NCBI RefSeq assembly: GCF_030409875.1
Contig: NZ_JAUFQR010000001.1
Span: 3,162,001-3,226,000, forward strand
DNA from: Chryseobacterium tructae
GTDB lineage: Bacteria > Bacteroidota > Bacteroidia > Flavobacteriales > Weeksellaceae
DNA length: 64,000 nt
Direction of reading: 5' to 3'
Below the pieces are notes generated by a model. The model was not told where the DNA came from and ran no database searches. It saw only the letters and a list, made by a program, of their open reading frames with translations. Below are positions 57,619-64,000 of this stretch, one piece after another. The position numbers and the translations under genes were made by a program. Position 1 is the first letter of the stretch; each line of letters starts with the position of its first letter.

Positions 57619-59867
57619 TTATTCAATATGCTGTCTCAAAAATTCTGCAGTATAGGATATCTTATTTTTCAATAAGTCCTCGGGAGTTCCTTCAAACAAA
57701 ACTTTTCCACCAAATTTTCCAGCTCCGGGGCCTATATCAATGATCCAATCGGCTTGAGCAATGATATCCAGATTGTGCTCTATAACAATTAATGTATTAT
57801 TTTGATCAACAAGATCATTAAAAAAAGATAACAATTTTTGAGTATCACTTGGATGGAGCCCTGTGCTTGGCTCATCCAGTACAATAATTTGATGGGTATT
57901 CTTCAGTTCCTTTGTAAGTTTCAAACGCTGCCTTTCGCCACCGGAAAAACTGTCCAGTCTTTGTCCCAGGGTCAGGTAGTCTAATCCTAACTTTATCAGC
58001 AAATCAAAATTTCCAGTGATATTCTGATCCGAAAAAAAATGTTTTGCTTCCCATACCGTCATATTCATCACTTCTACAATATTTTGATGATTGTATTGGT
58101 ATTTCAGAACTTTCGGATCAAAACCAGAGCCGTTACAAACTTCGCATGGCTGTTCAATATCATCCATAAAAGCTAAATCTATTTTTTCTACTCCCAATCC
58201 TCTACAATTTTTACAACTTCCTCCACTATTACGGCTAAAAAGCTTTTCTGAAACGTGATTAGCTTCGGAAAATAATTTTCGTACAGTATCGGAAACATTC
58301 AAGTAAGTGAGAAGATTAGAACGGGCACTGGCTGTAAATAATGACTGATCTATCACCGTTAAATTAGGATAAAATTGAGGTAAAATGTCATTAATTAAAG
58401 TACTTTTTCCGGAACCAGCAACTCCGGTAACAACGGTCATAATCCCAGTGGGTATATTAACACTCAAATTTTCAATATTATGAAGACTGGCATTCTTTAT
58501 TTCAAGATAACCTGTAGATTTCCTGAATTGCTCCTTAATATTGGCTTTTTTATTAAAATAGGACCCTGTTTTTCCTTTGGACTTTTTTAAATTTCCAAAA
58601 GTTCCTTCGTATATCACTTCGCCACCATTTTTCCCGGAGCCCGGTCCCATATCAATCACCCAGTCTGCCCTTCGGATCATATCCGGATCATGTTCCACTA
58701 CCAAAACAGAATTCCCTTTATCTTTAATCTGTTGAATGATCGTATTAATATTTTGCAAATCCTTTGGGTGTAAGCCAATGCTTGGTTCATCAAAAATATA
58801 CAGCAAATCCACCAGACTGTTTCCCAAATTTCTTACCATTTTTATTCGTTGAGATTCTCCTCCTGAGAGAGTATTTGTACTTCTATCCAATGTCAGATAC
58901 TGCAACCCGATATTCATGATGTTCTGTAGTTTACCGGAAAGTTCTTTGATAATAACTTCATAAGCTGCTGACTCGAGACTGTTGATAAACTCCAATAGCT
59001 CATCGATAGAAAGTGCAGTACAATCTGCAATATTTTTATCCTGGATTTTACAGCTCAGAATCTTTTCATTTAACCGCTTTCCTTGGCAGGAAGGGCAAAC
59101 TTTTGTAATCACCACATTACGTAATGCTTCTTTTCTCGTTATATTTTCTTTAGAATCCTTTTTAAGAAATGTTTGTTCAATTCGTGGGATAACTCCTTCG
59201 TATTTCACAGTTTTGCCCCAACTTTCATCCGGATGTTTAGGTTTATGTTCCTGCGCATATAAAAGGATTTCCCGTTCTTTAGGAGTAAAGTCCTTCAATT
59301 TTTTATCATTATCAAAATAACCAGACTGGGTATATCTTGTGAGACGCCATCCACCAGGCTGAAAGGTCGGAAATTGAATAGCTCCTTCATTTAAAGACTT
59401 TGTTTGATCAACTAGCATATTAACATCCACTGTTTGTACATAACCCAATCCTTCACATTCCGGGCACATTCCCTGCGGATTATTGAATGAAAATACATTA
59501 GAATACCCTACAAAGGGATGTCCCATTCTTGAAAACAATAATCTCAGAGAAGCATAAACATCTGCAGCAGTTCCTACAGTAGATCTAGCATTTCCTCCCA
59601 ACCTCTTTGGTTGATAATAATAGGAACATTCAGATTTACAATCTTGTCTACATCTGGAATCCCATAATGTTGCAAACGGTTTCTGATAAAACTGTTCTGT
59701 GTTTCATTAATCTGCCGTTGTGCTTCAGCTCCTATAGTTTCAAATACTAAGGAAGATTTCCCTGATCCTGATACTCCCGTAAAAACCACGATCTTATATT
59801 TTGGAATTTGTATGGAAATATTCTTGAGATTATTCTGTCTTGCATGGGTAATTTCTATGTTTTCCAT
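57619..59867 (-). CDS. UvrA-like ABC ATPase (short UvrA/DrrC type), frameshifted
   Basis: Restored length 749 residues, shorter than UvrA (about 940). Two ABC modules: Walker A GVSGSGKSSL and GVAGSGKSTL; signatures LSGGESQRIKM and FSGGERQRLKL; Walker B IFDEPSIGLHP and VLDEPSTGLHP. Zinc-binding pairs CPECEGLG, CPSCQGKR, CKNCRGLG and CEVCNGSGF are present. The frame breaks near 59606-59608: NQ joins to KRLGGNARST when one A is added. Short UvrA-like proteins are linked to drug resistance or DNA repair. It is divergent from a MarR gene across a strong palindrome. Confidence 0.85.
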
Positions 59868-59876
59868 TTCAAAATC

Positions 59877-59907
59877 ATTAACTTTGTTAATAGTTAACTA
59901 AGTTAAT
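59877..59907. promoter_or_regulatory. MarR operator palindrome
   Basis: ATTAACTTTGTTAA-TAG-TTAACTAAGTTAAT, with 13 of 14 arm positions symmetrical. It covers the whole divergent promoter region and contains TAACTTTG (59879-59886), a fit to the -7 box TAnnTTTG for marR. Confidence 0.8.
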
Positions 59908-59918
59908 CAATTTATTAC

Positions 59919-60341
59919 ATGAAACCAATTGAAAAGAAATTTTTTGACACATTTACCGATTTCCAATGTCTTATTCTCGCTCATATGAACAGAGGAGACA
60001 TCAATGGAATTACGGCTTCTCATTATAACATCCTTGAGTTTGTTCTGCGAAAAAACAGAGCAACGGGAAAAGAAATATCAACAGCGTTTAAAATTACCCA
60101 AGCCGCAGTATCGAAACAGCTAAAAACACTTATCAACAATGGCTTTATGAATCAAAATCAGGATGAAACAGATCGGAGAAAATTCAATCTCACTGTTACT
60201 GAAAAGGGCAGATTTGTAGTTGAAAATTCTGAAACATTCCGGAAAAGCATTACGCAACAAACCGCTAGTATCCTTACATCTGCTGAACTCGAGCATTTTA
60301 ATTACTTACTGAACAAAGTGTTACATGAAATTAAACTTTAG
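59919..60341 (+). CDS. MarR family transcriptional regulator
   Basis: 140 residues. Winged helix: ILEFVLRKNRATGKEISTAF, then KITQAAVSKQLKTLINNGF and NQDETDRRKFNLTVTEKGR, the wing with the conserved Asp-x-Arg-Arg pattern. It dimerises through terminal helices and senses small phenolic or other ligands. It likely controls itself and the divergent UvrA-like gene through the operator at 59877-59907. Confidence 0.9.
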   Translation: MKPIEKKFFDTFTDFQCLILAHMNRGDINGITASHYNILEFVLRKNRATGKEISTAFKITQAAVSKQLKTLINNGFMNQNQDETDRRKFNLTVTEKGRFVVENSETFRKSITQQTASILTSAELEHFNYLLNKVLHEIKL

Positions 60342-60367
60342 CCCTTCTGATTACTCATAATTAATTG

Positions 60368-60375
60368 TATTTTTG
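60368..60375 (+). promoter_or_regulatory. -7 box of the Cys-rich gene
   Basis: TATTTTTG matches TAnnTTTG and lies 31 bases before the ATG at 60406. Confidence 0.45.
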
Positions 60376-60405
60376 GGAAACATTCCTCCCAATACAGATT
60401 CTAAA

Positions 60406-60684
60406 ATGTCAAAGAAATATACAGAATGTTCTATGCATGGGAAGCAAGAAATTGGCTTATTGTGTACTCATCTCGCCTATAGTCTTTTGGATCAAATCTC
60501 TGTAGGTTTTCATACATATGATGAAGGTGATCTTGGGCGTCCCGATGCCTGGTGCAATCAGTGTGAACAAGATCAAGAGCATATTGAAACAGATCAGGAT
60601 CGTGAAAATTGGTTCATCCGTTGTGACTACAAAATCCTTTGTGCAGCCTGCTGGGATGAAGCAAAAGAATTGAATGGAAATTGA
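60406..60684 (+). CDS. Small Cys-rich protein, zinc-ribbon-like
   Basis: 92 residues starting MSKKYTECSMHGKQEIGLLC. CSMHGKQEIGLLCTH looks like one half of a zinc site, and CNQCEQD plus the C-terminal CDYKILCAACWDEAK supply further pairs, so it probably binds one or two zinc ions. It is cytoplasmic. The family is unknown to me, but similar small proteins occur widely in this phylum. Confidence 0.6.
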   Translation: MSKKYTECSMHGKQEIGLLCTHLAYSLLDQISVGFHTYDEGDLGRPDAWCNQCEQDQEHIETDQDRENWFIRCDYKILCAACWDEAKELNGN

Positions 60685-60856
60685 GTAAACTGTTTTATTA
60701 TTTTAAACACAATAGACGCAAGGAATTTCTAAAATAATGAGTAAAATAGTGTTCGCAAGGGCGTTTCACTCAGCGAAGGGTCATTAAAACGCATTGTAAA
60801 TAGAATCCTAGTCGTGGATTCGTGACAATGGAATGTCTTTTGAGGACTGCTATCTC

Positions 60857-61597
60857 TTATTTATACGTTCCAAACAATCTGTCCCAAATAGAAGTATAAA
60901 ATCCAAAATTTTTAGTCTCATCCAAATGATGTTGATTATGGAATCTGGTGGTTCCCACAAAGAATCGATCAAACCAAGCTGGGAAAAACTCTCTGTTCAG
61001 ATGTCCTATCGTTCCCCAAATAAGATTAATCAACAAATAAATGGAGATGGAAACGATAGAAAAGTTATATCCTATTAGTAAAACCAACATCATCAGTCCA
61101 AAACCTATGGTTTCAAAAGGATGTAGCACAAAAAGGCTCAGATAATTGGTACTTACATGCTCATGATGTTTTCCGTGTATCATTTTATAGACAACAGGTA
61201 AATGAGCTGCATAATGAAAGAAATACATGAAAAGATCCATTAAAAGGAGGAGCACTATAATTTCCAGAATGATCATCATTCCAGATTGGGTATTTCCCAG
61301 CTCAATCCAGCTATTTTTCCATAGAAAAACACCTATCAGCATCACAAGACTATTACAGATAACCGTAAAAAGGCTCAGGTAGAAGTCTGATGTTGACACA
61401 GGATGATCTTTATCCTGCAATGGACTTTTACGACAGGTTTTATCAATAAAGAGATATAATCCTATTGAAAATAAATACAAAAAAACATTGCTCATCAGAC
61501 TGAACACGATCCATTGTGGCCAGGAAAACTGCCAAAACATATGTACATAACCAGAAAGTACCGTTTCATTAAGATTCATAAAAGCATCGTCTTTCAA
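60857..61597 (-). CDS. Sterol desaturase / fatty acid hydroxylase family protein
   Basis: 246 residues with four or five membrane segments. The di-iron histidine boxes are HYAAH (HxxxH), HGKHH (HxxHH) and HNQHH (HxxHH) in the order expected for the family. It inserts oxygen or a double bond into a lipid at the inner membrane. The substrate cannot be told from sequence; carotenoid or fatty-acid hydroxylation is common in this group. Confidence 0.85.
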   Translation of the reverse strand: MKDDAFMNLNETVLSGYVHMFWQFSWPQWIVFSLMSNVFLYLFSIGLYLFIDKTCRKSPLQDKDHPVSTSDFYLSLFTVICNSLVMLIGVFLWKNSWIELGNTQSGMMIILEIIVLLLLMDLFMYFFHYAAHLPVVYKMIHGKHHEHVSTNYLSLFVLHPFETIGFGLMMLVLLIGYNFSIVSISIYLLINLIWGTIGHLNREFFPAWFDRFFVGTTRFHNQHHLDETKNFGFYTSIWDRLFGTYK

Positions 61598-61747
61598 CTT
61601 GATGTCATAAATGTATGAATTTTCAAATAAGGAGAGAAAAAACCTTATAAATATCTTTTGAAATCATCAGTTTTAAAAGAGGTCTTCATATTGATCTCAA
61701 AATAAAATTTTATGATTTAATTTTCATGATAACGTATTACAAATAAA

Positions 61748-62017
61748 TTATTTTGCACGTGCTTTTCTCTTGATTTCACGAAGCCGTACCGTCAATTTTT
61801 TTCTTAGATCATTATGATAGGCTCTATAGCTTTTTATACTTTCTTCAAGGTTCTTTTTATTCTTCAGATATTCTTCATACAAATTGGCCAACTCAGCAAT
61901 TTGTGTAATAACATCGGAAGAATGCGCTTCAGAATGATCTGCAGCTTCTATCAGCAGTCGGTAATATTCGATCCGACTGGTCAGGTTAGTGTGAAGTTTT
62001 GGTTCAATTCCCTGCAT
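61748..62017 (-). CDS. Small helical hypothetical protein
   Basis: 89 residues. Long amphipathic helix (ITQIAELANLYEEYLKNKKN) and a basic C-terminus (RLREIKRKARAK), so it is probably a coiled coil and may bind nucleic acid. No family recognised. Confidence 0.5.
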   Translation of the reverse strand: MQGIEPKLHTNLTSRIEYYRLLIEAADHSEAHSSDVITQIAELANLYEEYLKNKKNLEESIKSYRAYHNDLRKKLTVRLREIKRKARAK

Positions 62018-62053
62018 GATTTTAATTTTTCTTTAATTAAGAATGCTATGGTA

Positions 62054-63397
62054 TCAATTTCTACCCACAGATATAGGAGGAACATCACTTTGATATAAGA
62101 CCTTCACATTTTCGGAAGATATTCCTTGATTTACAGATTTAAACTGAGCTCCATTCAAAACTGAAGAAATCAAAGTTTCATTGGGATCACCTAAAGGTAA
62201 TAAAGGCAATACTGTATACTCATTAACCGAAATCTGCGGTGAAATCCCATTGCTGTATTCTCCGGCACCATTAGCATTAAATACTTTATAAATAACCGGA
62301 TGCAGCTGCCAATGGATTTTTTGAGGCTTACGTTTATCTTCTACGGTGAACCCTGCCATATCTTTTCCTAAGGTTACATCTCCCACTTGAATAACCTGAA
62401 GATAGGGTTTCAAATTATTAATAACTATTTCGGCTGCAGAAGCTGTACTGTTTGAACTCAAAATGTATACTTTATTGAGTCCTAATGCATTTGTACGTAA
62501 AGTATTAAAATCAAGCGCTTTTGGATCATAGGTAATCTGTTGGGAGAAAGTTCTTTTCACTTCACCGCCGTTTTTATTTCCTTTAAAAATGATGAATGGG
62601 GAATTAGATGAGATCCCCGGAGGAATCAGAGAGCAAAGGGCAGCAGCGGCTGATACAGAACCTCCATAGTTATACCTCAGATCAAGGATCAGCTCCTGTA
62701 CTCCGGCAGCTTTAAACTCGGCAAACTTCTGACTAAGTTTCTGCGTCATCCCATCCGGAAAGTCATAGATATATAAATACCCCGCCTTTTTACCTTTTTT
62801 TTCAAATATTTTAGACAATAACGGCTGGTCAAAAGAGACTCCATAATAGACTTTTATTTCTTTTTCATTGGTAATGGCTCCGTTGCTCCAATTTCCTACG
62901 TTAAGATCCAGCACTGTAAGATCTTTCATGGTTGAAGCTACAGATTCTGCATTGCTTGCCGTCACTGTTTTTCCGTTGATTTTGGTAATAATCATTCCCC
63001 GTTCAAGTCCAGCATTGAATGCCGGGGAATCTTTAAGTACCAGTTTAATCATCGTTATCACATGACCATTTGCCTGCTGAATCACGGTATAATCAAAGCC
63101 ATACATATTCCGGATCGAACGTGGATAGCTGGAAGGATCCTCAGTATTTACGATAAAAGAAAACCGATCCTGAGGAGCCAGCATACTTTTAAAAAAGTCT
63201 TTTACAGGAAGATGATAATCTGGCTTTGATGGCATCTGATCTGCCCAGTAATAATACCGTTTCAGGCTATCCTGTACCCAAAGATTAACAGATTCTGTAC
63301 TTCCTTCAGGAAATTCAGGTGCTTTTTCATCATTATCTGTACACGAAATCAGGATGATGATTAAGACTATGAACTGAAGTTTTAAAAATTTTCTCAT
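62054..63397 (-). CDS. S41 family peptidase, lipoprotein
   Basis: 447 residues. Signal peptide with lipobox ISC (IIILISCTDN). An N-terminal helical cap is followed by a PDZ domain (AGLERGMIITKINGKTV) and the S41 core: ELILDLRYNYGGSVSAAA, then SSNSTASAAEIV with the nucleophile Ser (SxxE region) and GDVTLGKDMAG with the general-base Lys. It is a tail-specific-type protease acting in the periplasm. It is 6 bases after the partial gene to its right, so the two form a unit. Confidence 0.85.
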   Translation of the reverse strand: MRKFLKLQFIVLIIILISCTDNDEKAPEFPEGSTESVNLWVQDSLKRYYYWADQMPSKPDYHLPVKDFFKSMLAPQDRFSFIVNTEDPSSYPRSIRNMYGFDYTVIQQANGHVITMIKLVLKDSPAFNAGLERGMIITKINGKTVTASNAESVASTMKDLTVLDLNVGNWSNGAITNEKEIKVYYGVSFDQPLLSKIFEKKGKKAGYLYIYDFPDGMTQKLSQKFAEFKAAGVQELILDLRYNYGGSVSAAAALCSLIPPGISSNSPFIIFKGNKNGGEVKRTFSQQITYDPKALDFNTLRTNALGLNKVYILSSNSTASAAEIVINNLKPYLQVIQVGDVTLGKDMAGFTVEDKRKPQKIHWQLHPVIYKVFNANGAGEYSNGISPQISVNEYTVLPLLPLGDPNETLISSVLNGAQFKSVNQGISSENVKVLYQSDVPPISVGRN

Positions 63398-63403
63398 CCC
63401 AAA

Positions 63404-64000
63404 TTATAAGTATTCTGCTACATCAACATCTCCTTTTACTACCCATACTCCATTTTCTGTTTTTTCCTGAAGTATGATCATATTAGCACCCATATCTTGT
63501 TTTATTTTCACCTTAATCATTTCTGATCCTGCATAAGGTTCTGTAGTTCCAGGTTTATACAATTCCAGATATACAGGGGCTGTAATACCGAAAGAGCTGT
63601 ATATCTTCACCGGAGTAAAGCTCTTTTTTCCAATATTATCAAATTCTGCCAGTACCACCCCATTTTCTCTTTTTAAAACTCCTTTCACATTTTTAAGGGA
63701 TGATCCTGAAAACTCTCCTAAATTCGGAAAAATAAATTCAAATCCCACCCGTCCAAGGTTGACCTGTGGTTTTATAACCTCAGCCTCCAGAAAGATTCCC
63801 GGAAGATGGAAGAAGTATAATTTCTTATATTCATCTACATTATTATAGGTAATATTGTATCGTATAACCTCCTTCCCTGTTTCATGATTATATATTGCCA
63901 GTTTGTTGGTTTCTCCCTGATCCTGCACAAACTGAATCGTGGTTTCTATTTTGTTGGTATAAGAGGTTTCCCCACCAATAGATATAGGTTCTCCGTTGAA
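63404..64000 (-). CDS. Hypothetical beta-rich protein, 5' end beyond window
   Basis: At least 198 residues are inside the window; the frame is open at base 64000. Beta-rich sequence (VIKPQVNLGRVGFEFIF, LELYKPGTTEPYAGSEMI) fits an extracellular or envelope protein. The start is outside. It precedes the S41 peptidase gene by 6 bases. Function unknown. Confidence 0.6.
   Translation of the reverse strand, partial: FNGEPISIGGETSYTNKIETTIQFVQDQGETNKLAIYNHETGKEVIRYNITYNNVDEYKKLYFFHLPGIFLEAEVIKPQVNLGRVGFEFIFPNLGEFSGSSLKNVKGVLKRENGVVLAEFDNIGKKSFTPVKIYSSFGITAPVYLELYKPGTTEPYAGSEMIKVKIKQDMGANMIILQEKTENGVWVVKGDVDVAEYL

Overview
The window reads as a chromosome segment of a Bacteroidota bacterium of the Flavobacteriales, most like Chryseobacterium. 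The support is AT-rich intergenic DNA, TAnnTTTG -7 boxes in front of several genes, many secreted proteins ending their signal peptides in AQ/SQ, TonB receptors with a carboxypeptidase-like plug extension, and RAYT/REP-type repeats. This placement comes from recognising families, not from a search. No rRNA, tRNA or CRISPR array was seen.

Layout. 1-7.95 kb: two very large secreted proteins on the minus strand, one with a zincin-like HELGH motif, one of unknown function. 8.2-10.3 kb: small genes, including an Imm51-type immunity protein and a DinB-like protein. 10.5-20.5 kb: a TPR protein, three GNAT acetyltransferases plus a GNAT remnant, a methyltransferase, an AraC regulator, NTF2-like and DUF7000-like proteins, thioredoxin, DUF2938, DUF6624 and a P-loop ATPase. 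20.9-25.7 kb: a pair of helix-turn-helix genes and four tandem secreted paralogues sharing a GIxTxxPxATLDV N-terminus. 26.2-35.98 kb: HxlR/MFS divergent pair, a small ABC exporter operon, PutP and an M1 aminopeptidase. 36-40.4 kb: an accessory stretch of small unknown genes with an inverted REP pair, a RAYT transposase carrying a nonsense codon, and a DUF4279-like gene. 40.7-50.6 kb: cupin-like protein, membrane protein, a second copy of the HTH regulator, TetR, an S74-chaperone protein and a giant four-module secreted protein. 50.7-57.4 kb: an ECF sigma factor, two NTF2-like proteins, then a TonB receptor and a beta-propeller phytase that look like a phytate-phosphate uptake unit. 57.6-64 kb: UvrA-like ABC ATPase divergent from MarR, a Cys-rich protein, sterol-desaturase family protein, S41 peptidase and a partial gene.

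The most pervasive property is a series of small indels, at least fourteen, mostly one base missing from short A/T runs, that split otherwise sound genes. I reconstructed the intact frames by reading both sides; the restored lengths are all whole codons, and three genes have C-termini or N-termini that become visible only this way. The pattern fits sequencing or assembly indels better than biology, except for the RAYT (in-frame TGA) and one small gene (frameshift plus in-frame TAG), which may be truly decaying.

The best candidate for an undescribed system is the HTH-regulator plus secreted-paralogue arrangement, present twice (20.9-25.7 kb and 42.8-50.6 kb). A conserved upstream element (tandem 11-bp units related to CATCGGACACG) lies in front of both the regulator gene and the paralogue operon at the first locus.
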